In this document: piece after piece, positions 39,400 through 52,516 of the stretch
Layout: every line of letters starts with the position of its first letter
Position numbering within the stretch: the stretch's first letter is position 1
NCBI GenBank assembly: GCA_027186245.1
Contig: CP114481.1
Location: 53,328,569-53,392,568 of the forward strand
DNA: 64,000 bases
DNA from: Coriaria nepalensis
Taxonomy: Eukaryota; Streptophyta; Magnoliopsida; Cucurbitales; Coriariaceae
Direction: 5' to 3'
Made by a program: the position numbers and the translations under genes
Notes under the pieces: model-generated
The model's database searches: none
Told to the model about the DNA's origin: nothing
Seen by the model: the letters and a program-made list of their open reading frames with translations, nothing else

Positions 39400-41935
39400 A
39401 GAGTTTTGCAGAATGATGTACTTTCATGCAAAGGAATGAAAATGAGTAAGAAATAGTAACTGATATGAACACGAATTGAGAGCTTCAAACAAATATAATT
39501 TCCGAACCATAATTTTTTTAGAGCGTTGGAGCTTGAGGGAGATAAAATGGTGAATGAATAAGGTAAAAATAATACAAATTAAAATTAGACAAAGTTCCAA
39601 AAATTTACAAGAATATCAACGCGCAAGAAAAAATCTAGAAAAGAGTTTTGCAGAATGATGTACTTTCATGCAAACGAGTGAAAATGAGTAAGAAATAGTA
39701 CCCGATGTCAAAACAAATTGAGAGCTTCAAACAAATCTAATTTCCGAACCATAATTTTTTTAGGGCGTTGGAGCTTGAGAGAGATAAACTGGTGAATGAA
39801 TAAGATAAAAATAATACAAATTAAAATTAGACAAAGTTCCAAAAATTATAAGAATATCAACGGGCAAGAAAAATCGAGAAAAGAGTTTTGCAGAATGATG
39901 TACTTTCATGCAAGCGAATGAAAATGAGTAAGAAATAGTACCTGATATGAACACGAATTGAGAGCTTCAAACAAATGTAATTTCCGAACCATAATTTTTT
40001 TAGAGCGTTGGAGCTTGAGAGAGATAAAATGGTGAATGAATAAGATAAAAATAATAGAAATTAAAAGTAGACAAAGTTCCAAAAATTTACAAGAAAATAA
40101 ACGGGCAAGAAAAAATCTAGAAAAGAGTTTTGCAGAATGATGTACTTTCATGCAAACGAATGAAAATGAGGAAGAAATAGTTCCTGATATGAACACGAAT
40201 TGAGAGCTCCAAACAAATCTAATTTCCGACCAATAAATTTTTTAGAGCGTTGGAGCTTGAGAGAGATAAAATGGTGAATGAATAAGATATAAATAATACA
40301 AATTAAAATTAGACAAATTTCCAGATATTTACATGAATATCAACGGGCAAGAAAAAATCTCGAAAAGATTTTGCGGAATGAAGTACTTTCATCCAAACGA
40401 ATGAAAATGATTAAGAAATAGTACCTGATACGAAAACGAATTGAGAGCTTCAAACAAATCTAATTTCCGAACAATAATTTTTTTAGAGCTTTGGAGCTTG
40501 CGAGAGATCAAATGGTGAATGAATAAGATAAAAATAATACAAATTAAAATTAGACAAAGTTCCAAAAATTATAAGAATATCAACGGGCAAGAAAAATCGA
40601 GAAAAGAGTTTTGCAGAATGATGTACTTTCATGCAAGCGAATGAAAATGAGTAAGAAATAGTACCTTATATGAAAACAAATTGAGAGCTTCAAACAAATC
40701 TAATTTCCGAACCATAATTTTTTTAGAGCGTTGGAGCTTGAGAGAGATAAAATGGTGAATGAATAAGATAAAAATAATACAAATTAAAATTAGACAAAGT
40801 TCCAAAAATTTACAAGAAAATCAACGTGCAAGAAAAATCTAGAAAAGAGTTTTGCAGAATGCAGTACTTTCATTCAAACGAATGAAAATGAGTAAGAAAT
40901 AGTACCTGATATGAAAACAAATTGAGAGCTTCAAACAAATCTAATTTCCGAACCATAATTTTTTTAGAGCGTTGGAGCTTGAGAGAGATAAAATGGTGAA
41001 TGAATAAGATAAAAATAATACAAATTAAAATTAGACAAAGTTCCAAAAATTTACAAGAAAATCAACGTGCAAGAAAAATCTAGAAAAGAGTTTTGCAGAA
41101 TGATGTACTTTCATGCAAAGGAATGAAAATGAGTAAGAAATAGTAACTGATATGAACACGAATTGAGAGCTTCAAACAAATATAATTTCCGAACCATAAT
41201 TTTTTTAGAGCGTTGGAGCTTGAGAGAGATAAAATGGTGAATGAATAAGGTAAAAATAATACAAATTAAAATTAGACAAAGTTCCAAAAATTTACAAGAA
41301 TATCAACGCGCAAGAAAAAATCTAGAAAAGAGTTTTGCAGAATGATGTACTTTCATGCAAACGAGTGAAAATGAGTAAGAAATAGTACCCGATATCAAAA
41401 CAAATTGAGAGCTTCAAACAAATCTAATTTCCGAACAATCATTTTTTTAGAGCGTTGGAGCTGGAGAGAGATAAAATGGTGAATGAATAAGATAAAAATA
41501 ATAGAAATTAAAATTAGACAAAGTTCCAAAAATTTACAAGAAAATAAACGGGCAAGAAAAAATCTAGAAAAGAGTTTTGCAGAATGATGTACTTTCATGC
41601 AAACGAATGAAAATGAGGAAGAAATAGTTCCTGATATGAACACGAATTGAGAGCTCCAAACAAATCTAATTTCCGACCAATAAATTTTTTAGAGCGTTGG
41701 AGCTTGAGAGAGATAAAATGGTGAATGAATAAGATATAAATAATACAAATTAAAATTAGACAAATTTCCAGATATTTACATGAATATCAACGGGCAAGAA
41801 AAAATCTCGAAAAGATTTTGCGGAATGAAGTACTTTCATGCAAACGAATGAAAATGAGTAAGAAATAGTACCTGATACGAAAACGAATTGAGAGCTTCAA
41901 ACAAATCTAATTTCCGAACAATAATTTTTTTAGAG
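39400..41935 (+). repeat. 7-to-6-monomer duplication with one monomer lost in copy 2
   Basis: AAGGAATGAAAATGAG with GTAACTGATATGAACACG at 39431 pairs with 41118 (1687 bp, 7 monomers), as does GTACCCGAT (39698 and 41385). Downstream, AAAATAAACGGGC (40096 and 41543), TAGTTCCTGATATG and AATCTCGAAAAGATTTTG (40361 and 41808) pair at 1447 bp (6 monomers). The change of 240 bp lies near 39740-40020 in copy 1 and 41430-41470 in copy 2. Copy 2 therefore lacks a single monomer relative to copy 1. Confidence 0.75.
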
Positions 41936-42218
41936 CGTTGTTGCTTGAGAGAGATAAAATGGTGAATGAATAAGGTAAAAATAATACAAACTAAAATTAG
42001 ACAAAGTTTCAAAAATTTACAAGAATATCAACGGGCAAGAAAAATCGAGAAAAGAGTTTTGCATAATGATGTACTTTCATGCAAACGAATGAAACTGAGT
42101 AAGAAATAGTACCTGATATGAAAACAAATTGAGAGCTTCAAACAAATCTAATTTCCGAACAATAAATTTTTTAGAGCGTTGGAGCTTGAGAGAGATAAAA
42201 TGGTGAATGAATAAGATA

Positions 42219-42989
42219 AAAATAATACAAATCAAAATTAGACAAAGTTCCAAAAATTTACTAGAAAATCAACGGGCAATAAAAAATCTAGAAAAGAGTT
42301 TTGCGGAATGAAGTACTTTCATGCAAACGAATGAAAATGAGTAAGAAATAGTACCTCATATGAAAACGAATTGAGAGCTTCAAACAAATCTAATTTCCGA
42401 ACAATAATTTTTTAAGAGCGTTGGAGCTTGAGAGAGATAAAATGGTGAATGAATAAGGTAAATATAATACAAATTAAAATTAGACAAAGTTCCAAAAATT
42501 TACAAGAAAATCAACGGGCAAGAAAAAATCTAGAAAAGAGTTTTGCGGAATGAATTACTTTCATGCAAAAGAATGAAAATCTGTAAGAAATAGTACCTCA
42601 TATGAAAACGAATTGAGAGCTTCAAACAAATCTAATTTCCGAACAATAATTTTTTTAGAGCTTTGGAGCTTGAGAGAGATAAAATGGTGAATGAATAAGG
42701 TAAAAATAATACAAATTAAAATTAGACAAAGTTCCAAAAATTTACAAGAATATCAACGGGCAAGAAAAATCGAGAAAAGAGTTTTGCAGAATGATGTACT
42801 TTCATTCAAACGAATGAAAATGAGTAAGAAATAGTACCTGATATGAAAACAAATTGCGAGCTTCAAACAAATCTAATTTCCGAACAATAATTTTTTTAGA
42901 GTGTTGGAGCTTGAGAGAGAAAAAATGGTGAATGAATAAGATAAAAATAATACAAATTAAAATTAGACAAATTTCCAAAAATTTACAAG
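42219..42989 (+). repeat. 27-monomer-offset (6519 bp) duplication, copy 2
   Basis: This is the partner of 35700-36470 at the start of zone E. Small differences include AATCTGTAAG near 42578 against AATGAGTAAG, and CAACGGGC near 42270 against CATTGGGC. Confidence 0.75.
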
Positions 42990-45564
42990 AATATCAACGG
43001 GCAAGAAAAAATCTAGAAAAGAGTTTTGCCGAATGAAGTACTTTCATGCAAAAGAATGAAAATGAATAAGAAATAGTACCTGATATGAAAACAAATTGAG
43101 AGCTTCAAACAAATCTAATTTTCGAACAATAATTCTTTTAGAGCTTTGGAGCTTGAGAGAGATAAAATGGTGAATGAATAAGATAAAAATAATACAAATT
43201 AAAATTAGACAAATTTCCAAAAATTTACAAGAAAATCAACGGGCAGGAAAAAATCTAGAAAAGATTTTTGCGGAATGAAGTACTTTCATGCAAACGAATG
43301 AAAATGAGTAAGAAATAGTACCTCATATGAAAACGAATTGAGAGCTTCAAACAAATCTAATTTCCGAACAATCATTTTTTTAGAGCGTTGGAGCTGGAGA
43401 GAGATAAAATGGTGAATGAATAAGATAAAAATAATACAAATTAAAATTAGACAAATTTCCAAAAATTTACAAGAAAATCAACGAGCAAGAAAAAATCTAG
43501 AAAAGAGTTTTGCGGAATGATGTACTTTCATGCAAACGAATGAAAATGAGTAAGAAATAGTACCTGATATGAAAATGAATTGAGAGCTTCAAACAAATCT
43601 AATTTCCAAACAATAATTTTTTTAGAGCTTTGGAGCTTGAGAGAGATAAAATGGTGAATGAATAAGGTAAAAATAATACAAATTAAAATTAGACAAAGTT
43701 CCAAAAATTTACAAGAATATCAACGGCCAAGAAAAATCGAGAAAAGAGTTTTGCAGAATGATGTACTTTAATGCAAACGAATGAAAATGAGTAAGAAATA
43801 GTACCTGATATGAAAACAAATTGCGAGCTTCAAACAAATCTAATTTCCGGACAATAATTTTTTTAGAGCGTTGGAGCTTGTGAGAGATAAAATGGTGAAT
43901 GAATAAGATAAAAATAATACAAATTAAAATTAGACAAATTTCAAAAAATTTACAAGAAAATCAACGGGCAAGAAAAAATCTGGAAAAGAGTTTTGCAGAA
44001 TGCAGTACTTTCATTCAAACGAATGAAAATGAGTAAGAAATAGTACCTGATATGAAAACGAATTGAGAGCTTCAAACAAATCTAATTTCTGGACCATAAT
44101 TTTTTTAGAGGGTTGGAGCTTGAGAGAGATAAAATGGTGAATGAATAGAATAAAAATAGTACAAATTAAAATTAGACAAAGTTCCACAAATTTATAAGAA
44201 AATAAATGGGCAAGAAAAAATTTAGAAAAGAGTTTTGCGGAATGAAGTACTTTCATGCAAACGAATGAAAATGAGTAAGAAATAGTACCTGATATGAAAA
44301 CGAATTTAGAGCTTCAAACAAATCTAATTTCCGGGCCATAATTTTTTTAGAGCGTTGGAGCTTGAGAGAGATAAAATGGTGAATGAATAAGATAAAAATA
44401 ACACATATTAAAATTAGACAAATTTCTAAAAATTTACAAGGAAATCAACGGGCAAGAAAAAATCTAGAAAAGAGTTTTGCGGAATGATGTACTTTCATGC
44501 AAACGAATGAAAATGAGTAAGAAATAGTACCTGATATGAAAACAAATTGAGAGCTTCAAACAAATCTAATTTCCGAACAATAATTTTTTTAGGGCTTTGG
44601 AGCTTGAGAGAGATAAAATGGTGAATGAATAAGGTAAATATAATACAAATTAAAATTAGACAAAGTTCCAAAAATTTACAAGAAAATCAACGGGCAAGAA
44701 AAAATCTAGAAAAGAGTTTTGCAGAATGAAGTACTTTCATGCAAAGGAATGAAAATGAGTAAGAAATTGTACCTGATATGAAAACGAATTGAGAGCTTCA
44801 AACAAATCTAATTTCCGAACAATAATTTTTTAAGAACTTTGGAGCTTGAGAGAGATAAAATGGTGAATGAATAAGATAAAAATAATACAAACTAAAATTA
44901 GACAAATTTCCAAAAATTTACAAGAAAATCAACGGGCAACAAAAAATCTTGAAAAGAGTTTTGCGGAATTAAGTACTTTCATGCAAACGAATGAAAATGA
45001 GTAAGAAATAGTACCTGATATGAAAACGAATTGAGAGCTTCAAACAAATCTAATTTCCGAGCAATAATTTTTTTAGAGCGGTGGAGCTTGAGAGAGACAA
45101 AATGGTGAATGAATAAGATAAAAATAATACAAATTAAAATTAGACAAATTTCCAAAAATTTACAAGAAAATCAACGGGCAAAAAAAAATCTAGAAAAGAG
45201 TTTTGCGGAATGAAGTACTTTCATGCAAACGAATGAAAATGAGTAAGAAATAGTTCCTCATATGAAAACGAATTGAGAGCTTCAAACAAATCTAATTTCC
45301 GAGCAATAATTTTTTTAGAGCGTTGGAGCTTGAGAGAGATAAAATGGTGAATGAATAAGATAAAAATAATACAAACTAAAATTAGACAAATTTCCAAAAA
45401 TTTACAAGAAAATCAACGGGCAATAAAAAATCTAGAAAAGAGTTTTGCGGAATGAAGTACTTTCATGCAAACGAATGAAAATGAGTAAGAAATAGTACCT
45501 CATATGAAAACGAACTGAGAGCTTCAAACAAATCTAATTTCCGAACAATAATTTTTTTAGAGCT

Positions 45565-48460
45565 TTGGAGCTTGAGAGAGATAAAATGGTGAATGAATAA
45601 GGTAAAAATGATACAAATTAAAATTAGACAAAGTTCCAAAAATTTACAAGAATATCAACGGGCAAGAAAAATCGAGAAAAGAGTTTTGCAGAATGATGTA
45701 CTTTCATGCAAACGAATGAAAATGAGCAAGAAATAGTACCTGATATGAAAACAAATTGCGAGCTTCAAACAAATCTAATTTCCGAACAATAATTTTTTTA
45801 GAGCGTTGGAGCTTGAGAGAGATAAAATAGTGAATAAATATGATAAAAATAATACAAATTAAAATTAGACAAATTTCCAAAAATTTACAAGAAAATCAAC
45901 GGGCAAGAAAAAATCTAGAAAAGAGTTTTGCGGAATGATGTACTTTCATGCAAACGAATGAAAATGAGTAACAAATAGTACATGATATGAAAACGAATTG
46001 AGAGCTTCAAACAAATCTAATTTCCGAACAATAATTTTTTTAGAGCGTTGGAGCTTGAGAGAGATAAAATGGTGACTGAATAAGATAAAAATAATACAAA
46101 TTAAAATTAGACAAATTTCCAAAAATTTACAAGAAAATCAACGGGCAAGAAAAAATCTAGAAAAGAGTTTTGCAGAATGAAGTACTTTCATGCAAACGAA
46201 TGAAAAAGAGTAAGAAATAGTACCTCATATGAAAACGAATTGAGAGCGTCAAACAAATCTAATTTCCGAACAATAATTTTTTTAGAGCATTGGAGTTGAG
46301 AGAGATAAAATGGTGAATGAATAAGATAAAAATAATGTAAATTAAAATTAGACAAAGTTCCAAAAATTTACAAGAAAATCAACGTGCAAAAAAAAATCTA
46401 GAAAAGAGTTTTGCGGAATGAAGTACTTTCATGCAAACGAATGAAAATGAGTAAGAAATAGTACCTCATATGAAAACGAATTGAGAGCTTCAAACAAATC
46501 TAATTTCCGAGCAATAATTTTTTTAGAGCGTTGGAGCTTGAGAGAGATAAAATGGTGAATGAATAAGATAAAAATAATACAAACTAAAATTAGACAAATT
46601 TCCAAAAATTTACAAGAAAATCAACGGGCAATAAAAAATCTAGAAAAGAGTTTTGCGGAATGAAGTACTTTCATGCAAACGAATGAAAATGAGTAAGAAA
46701 TAGTACCTCATATGAAAACGAACTGAGAGCTTCAAACAAATCTAATTTCCGAACAATAATTTTTTTAGAGCTTCGGAGCTTGAGAGAGATAAAATGGTGA
46801 ATGAATAAGGTAAAAATGATACAAATTAAAATTAGACAAAGTTCCAAAAATTTACAAGAATATCAACGGGCAAGAAAAATCGAGAAAAGAGTTTTGCATA
46901 ATGATGTACTTTCATGCAAACGAATGAAAATGAGTAAGAAATAGTACCTGATATGAAAACAAATTGCGAGCTTCAAACAAATCTAATTTCCGAACAATAA
47001 TTTTTTTAGAGCGTTGGAGCTTGAGAGAGATAAAATGGTGAATGAATAAGATAAAAATAATACAAATTAAAATTAGACAAATTTCCAAAAATTTACAAGA
47101 AAATCAACGGGCAAGAAAAAATCTAGAAAAGAGTTTTGCGTAATGATGTACTTTCATGCAAACGAATGAAAATGAGTAACAAATAGTACATGATATGAAA
47201 ACGAATTGAGAGCTTCAAACAAATCTAATTTCCGAACAATAATTTTTTTAGAGCGTTGGAGCTTGAGAGAGATAAAATGGTGAATGAATAAGATAAAAAT
47301 AATACAAATAAAAATTAGACAAATTTCCAAAAATTTACAAGAAAATCAACGGGCAAGAAAAAATCTAGAAAAGAGTTTTGCGGAATGATGTACTTTCATG
47401 CAAACGAATGAAAATGAGTAACAAATAGTACCTGATATGAAAACAAATTGCGAGCTTCAAATAAATCTAATTTCCGAACAATAATTTTTTTAGAGCTTTG
47501 GAGCTTGAGAGAGATAAAGTGGTGAATGAATAAGATAAAAATAATACAAATTAAAATTAGACAAATTTCCAAAAAGTTACAAGAAAATCGACTGGCAATA
47601 AAAAATCTAGAAAAGAGTTTTGCGGAATGAAGTACTTTCATGCAAACGAATGAAAAAGAGTAAGAAATAGTACCTCATATGAAAACGAATTGAGAGCGTT
47701 AAACAAATCTAATTTCCGAACAATAATTTTTTTAGAGCATTGGAGTTGAGAGAGATAAAATGGTGAATGAATAAGATAAAAATAATGTAAATTAAAATTA
47801 GACAAAGTTCCAAAAATTTACAAGAAAATCAACGGGCAAAAAAAAATCTAGAAAAGAGTTTTGCGGAATGAAGTACTTTCATGCAAACGAATGAAAATGA
47901 GTAAGAAATAGTACCTCATATGAAAACGAATTGAGAGCTTCAAACAAATCTAATTTCCGAGCAATTATTTTTTTAGAGCTTTGGAGCTTGAGAGATATAA
48001 AATGGTGAATGAATAAGATAAAAATAATACAAACTAAAATTAGACAAATTTCCAAAAATTTACAAGAAAATCAACGGGCAATAAAAAATATAGAAAAGAG
48101 TTTTGCGGAATGAAGTACTTTCATGCAAACGAATGAAAATGAGTAAGAAATAGTACCTCATATGAAAACGAATTGAGAGCTTCAAACAAATCTAATTTCC
48201 GAACAATAATATTTTTAGAGCTTTGGAGCTTGAGAGAGATAAAATGGTGAATGAGTAAGATAAAAATAATACAAATTAAAATTAGACAAATTTCTAAAAA
48301 TTTACAAGAAAATCAACGGGCAAGAAAAGATCTAGAAAAGAGTTTTGCGGAATGAAGTACTTTCATGCAAACGAAAGAAAATGAGTAAGAAATAGTACAT
48401 GATATGAAAACGAATTGAGAGCTTCAAACAAATCTAATTTCCGAACAATAATTTTTTTAG
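45565..48460 (+). repeat. 15-monomer (3625 bp) higher-order repeat, copy 1
   Basis: It matches 49190-52085 at +3625 bp. Shared markers are GAGCAAGAAATAG (about 45725 and 49350), AATAGTGAATAAATATGAT, GGTGACTGAATAAG, the GGAGTTGAG/AATGTAAATT monomers, GAGCTTCGGAGC (46769 and 50394), GCGTAATGATG, CGACTGGCAATAAAAAATC and AACGAAAGAAAATGAG (48372 and 51997). Few differences were seen, such as TTGCATAATG near 46893 against TTGCAGAATG. Confidence 0.85.
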
Positions 48461-49169
48461 AGCGTTGGAGCTTGAGAGAGATAAAATGGTGAATGAATAA
48501 GATAAAAATAATACAAATAAAAATTAGACAAATTTCCAAAAATTTACAAGAAAATCAACGGGCAAGAAAAAATCTAGAAAAGAGTTTTGCGGAATGATGT
48601 ACTTTCATGCAAACGAATGAAAATGAGTAACAAATAGTACCTGATATGAAAACAAATTGCGAGCTTCAAATAAATCTAATTTCCGAACAATAATTTTTTT
48701 AGAGCTTTGGAGCTTGAGAGAGATAAAGTGGTGAATGAATAAGATAAAAATAATACAAATTAAAATTAGACAAATTTCCAAAAAGTTACAAGAAAATCGA
48801 CTGGCAATAAAAAATCTAGAAAAGAGTTTTGCGGAATGAAGTACTTTCATGCAAACGAATGAAAAAGAGTAAGAAATAGTACCTCATATGAAAACGAATT
48901 GAGAGCGTTAAACAAATCTAATTTCCGAACAATAATTTTTTTAGAGCATTGGAGTTGAGAGAGATAAAATGGTGAATGAATAAGATAAAAATAATGTAAA
49001 TTAAAATTAGACAAAGTTCCAAAAATTTACAAGAAAATCAACGTGCAAAAAAAAATCTAGAAAAGAGTTTTGCGGAATGAAGTACTTTCATGCAAACGAA
49101 TGAAAATGAGTAAGAAATAGTACCTCATATGAAAACGAATTGAGAGCTTCAAACAAATCTAATTTCCGA
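47181..49169 (+). repeat. 5-monomer (1209 bp) duplication inside the 15-monomer unit
   Basis: Segments 47181-47960 and 48390-49169 match at 1209 bp, including ATACAAATAAAAATTAG, AAATAAATCTAATTTCC, GATAAAGTGGTG and CGACTGGCAATAAAA. The match ends where CCGAGCAATTATT in the first copy faces CCGAACAATAATATT in the second. Confidence 0.75.
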
Positions 49170-52100
49170 ACAATAATATTTTTAGAGCTTTGGAGCTTGA
49201 GAGAGATAAAATGGTGAATGAATAAGGTAAAAATGATACAAATTAAAATTAGACAAAGTTCCAAAAATTTACAAGAATATCAACGGGCAAGAAAAATCGA
49301 GAAAAGAGTTTTGCAGAATGATGTACTTTCATGCAAACGAATGAAAATGAGCAAGAAATAGTACCTGATATGAAAACAAATTGCGAGCTTCAAACAAATC
49401 TAATTTCCGAACAATAATTTTTTTAGAGCGTTGGAGCTTGAGAGAGATAAAATAGTGAATAAATATGATAAAAATAATACAAATTAAAATTAGACAAATT
49501 TCCAAAAATTTACAAGAAAATCAACGGGCAAGAAAAAATCTAGAAAAGAGTTTTGCGGAATGATGTACTTTCATGCAAACGAATGAAAATGAGTAACAAA
49601 TAGTACATGATATGAAAACGAATTGAGAGCTTCAAACAAATCTAATTTCCGAACAATAATTTTTTTAGAGCGTTGGAGCTTGAGAGAGATAAAATGGTGA
49701 CTGAATAAGATAAAAATAATACAAATTAAAATTAGACAAATTTCCAAAAATTTACAAGAAAATCAACGGGCAAGAAAAAATCTAGAAAAGAGTTTTGCAG
49801 AATGAAGTACTTTCATGCAAACGAATGAAAAAGAGTAAGAAATAGTACCTCATATGAAAACGAATTGAGAGCGTCAAACAAATCTAATTTCCGAACAATA
49901 ATTTTTTTAGAGCATTGGAGTTGAGAGAGATAAAATGGTGAATGAATAAGATAAAAATAATGTAAATTAAAATTAGACAAAGTTCCAAAAATTTACAAGA
50001 AAATCAACGTGCAAAAAAAAATCTAGAAAAGAGTTTTGCGGAATGAAGTACTTTCATGCAAACGAATGAAAATGAGTAAGAAATAGTACCTCATATGAAA
50101 ACGAATTGAGAGCTTCAAACAAATCTAATTTCCGAGCAATAATTTTTTTAGAGCGTTGGAGCTTGAGAGAGATAAAATGGTGAATGAATAAGATAAAAAT
50201 AATACAAACTAAAATTAGACAAATTTCCAAAAATTTACAAGAAAATCAACGGGCAATAAAAAATCTAGAAAAGAGTTTTGCGGAATGAAGTACTTTCATG
50301 CAAACGAATGAAAATGAGTAAGAAATAGTACCTCATATGAAAACGAACTGAGAGCTTCAAACAAATCTAATTTCCGAACAATAATTTTTTTAGAGCTTCG
50401 GAGCTTGAGAGAGATAAAATGGTGAATGAATAAGGTAAAAATGATACAAATTAAAATTAGACAAAGTTCCAAAAATTTACAAGAATATCAACGGGCAAGA
50501 AAAATCGAGAAAAGAGTTTTGCAGAATGATGTACTTTCATGCAAACGAATGAAAATGAGTAAGAAATAGTACCTGATATGAAAACAAATTGCGAGCTTCA
50601 AACAAATCTAATTTCCGAACAATAATTTTTTTAGAGCGTTGGAGCTTGAGAGAGATAAAATGGTGAATGAATAAGATAAAAATAATACAAATTAAAATTA
50701 GACAAATTTCCAAAAATTTACAAGAAAATCAACGGGCAAGAAAAAATCTAGAAAAGAGTTTTGCGTAATGATGTACTTTCATGCAAACGAATGAAAATGA
50801 GTAACAAATAGTACATGATATGAAAACGAATTGAGAGCTTCAAACAAATCTAATTTCCGAACAATAATTTTTTTAGAGCGTTGGAGCTTGAGAGAGATAA
50901 AATGGTGAATGAATAAGATAAAAATAATACAAATAAAAATTAGACAAATTTCCAAAAATTTACAAGAAAATCAACGGGCAAGAAAAAATCTAGAAAAGAG
51001 TTTTGCGGAATGATGTACTTTCATGCAAACGAATGAAAATGAGTAACAAATAGTACCTGATATGAAAACAAATTGCGAGCTTCAAATAAATCTAATTTCC
51101 GAACAATAATTTTTTTAGAGCTTTGGAGCTTGAGAGAGATAAAGTGGTGAATGAATAAGATAAAAATAATACAAATTAAAATTAGACAAATTTCCAAAAA
51201 GTTACAAGAAAATCGACTGGCAATAAAAAATCTAGAAAAGAGTTTTGCGGAATGAAGTACTTTCATGCAAACGAATGAAAAAGAGTAAGAAATAGTACCT
51301 CATATGAAAACGAATTGAGAGCGTTAAACAAATCTAATTTCCGAACAATAATTTTTTTAGAGCATTGGAGTTGAGAGAGATAAAATGGTGAATGAATAAG
51401 ATAAAAATAATGTAAATTAAAATTAGACAAAGTTCCAAAAATTTACAAGAAAATCAACGGGCAAAAAAAAATCTAGAAAAGAGTTTTGCGGAATGAAATA
51501 CTTTCATGCAAACGAATGAAAATGAGTAAGAAATAGTACCTCATATGAAAACGAATTGAGAGCTTCAAACAAATCTAATTTCCGAGCAATTATTTTTTTA
51601 GAGCTTTGGAGCTTGAGAGAGATAAAATGGTGAATGAATAAGATAAAAATAATACAAACTAAAATTAGACAAATTTCCAAAAATTTACAAGAAAATCAAC
51701 GGGCAATAAAAAATCTAGAAAAGAGTTTTGCGGAATGAAGTACTTTCATGCAAACGAATGAAAATGAGTAAGAAATAGTACCTCATATGAAAACGAATTG
51801 AGAGCTTCAAACAAATCTAATTTCCGAACAATAATATTTTTAGAGCTTTGGAGCTTGAGAGAGATAAAATGGTGAATGAGTAAGATAAAAATAATACAAA
51901 TTAAAATTAGACAAATTTCTAAAAATTTACAAGAAAATCAACGGGCAAGAAAAGATCTAGAAAAGAGTTTTGCGGAATGAAGTACTTTCATGCAAACGAA
52001 AGAAAATGAGTAAGAAATAGTACATGATATGAAAACGAATTGAGAGCTTCAAACAAATCTAATTTCCGAACAATAATTTTTTTAGAGCGTTGGAGCCTGA

Positions 52101-52516
52101 GAGAGATAAAATGGTGAATGAGTAAGATAAAAATAATACAAATTAAAATTAGACAAATTTCTAAAAATTTACAAGAAAATCAACGGGCAAGAAAAAATCT
52201 AGAAAAGAGTTTTGCGGAATGAAGTACTTTCGTGCAAACGAATGAAAATGAGTAAGAAATAGTACCTCATATGAAAACGAATTGAGAGCTTCAAACAAAT
52301 CTAATTTCCGAGCAATAATTTTTTTAGAGCGTTGGAGCTTGAGAGAGATAAAATGGTGAATGAATAAGATAAAAATAATACAAATTAAAATTAGACAAAT
52401 TTCCAAAAATTTACAAGAAAATCAACGGGCAATAAAAAATCTGGAAAAGAGTTTTGCGGAATGAAGTACTTTCATGCAAACGAATGAAAATGAGTAAGAA
52501 ATAGTACCTGATATGA
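47570..52516 (+). repeat. Large segmental duplication (8705-bp offset), copy 1, ~4.95 kb
   Basis: It matches 56275-61221 with only a handful of substitutions noticed by eye, such as AACGGGC at 49774 against AACGAGC at 58479, AAATTAGAC against AAATAAGAC near 57713, GTGAATGAATAAG against GTGAATCAATAAG near 58648, and GCGGAATGAAG against GCGGACTGAAG near 57056. The left end is where ACAAATTTCC faces ACATATTTCC. The right end is sharp: the base after ATAGTACCTGATATGA is A at 52517 and G at 61222, where the zone A patch begins to show. Confidence 0.9.
49190..52085 (+). repeat. 15-monomer (3625 bp) higher-order repeat, copy 2
   Basis: This is the second copy of the 15-monomer unit. It is copied again, 8705 bp further on, at about 57895-60790, giving three copies in the window. 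The connection between copies 1 and 2 (about 48460-49190) is built from a shorter duplication of 5 monomers, so the two units are not simply adjacent. Confidence 0.85.

Larger units (their letters stand above)
31181..42220 (+). repeat. Zone D monomers
   Basis: These monomers are characterised by AACCATAATT again (as in zone B), AAAACAAATTGAG, GCAGAATGATGTAC, GAACACGAATTGAG and junctions AATCGAGAAAAG that lose the XbaI site. Zone C-type blocks are embedded at about 34490-34780 and 36470-37480. Single-base losses are common, such as CCAAAAATTATAAG near 33320, 39840 and 40562, and AAAAGATTTTGCGG near 40364 and 41811. No gene or inserted element is visible in the zone. The borders with zones C and E are gradual. 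Confidence 0.7.

Noticed and set aside
11050..41740. Annotating each TATAAATA as a promoter
   Set aside because: In a sequence with 70% A+T such matches are expected, the change is linked to a subfamily, and there is no transcription unit to drive. It is kept only as a low-interest finding.
40361..41822. AAAAGATTTTGCGG variants as a functional site change
   Set aside because: This is a 1-bp deletion inherited by both copies of one duplication (40361 and 41808), so it is a single event with no sign of selection.
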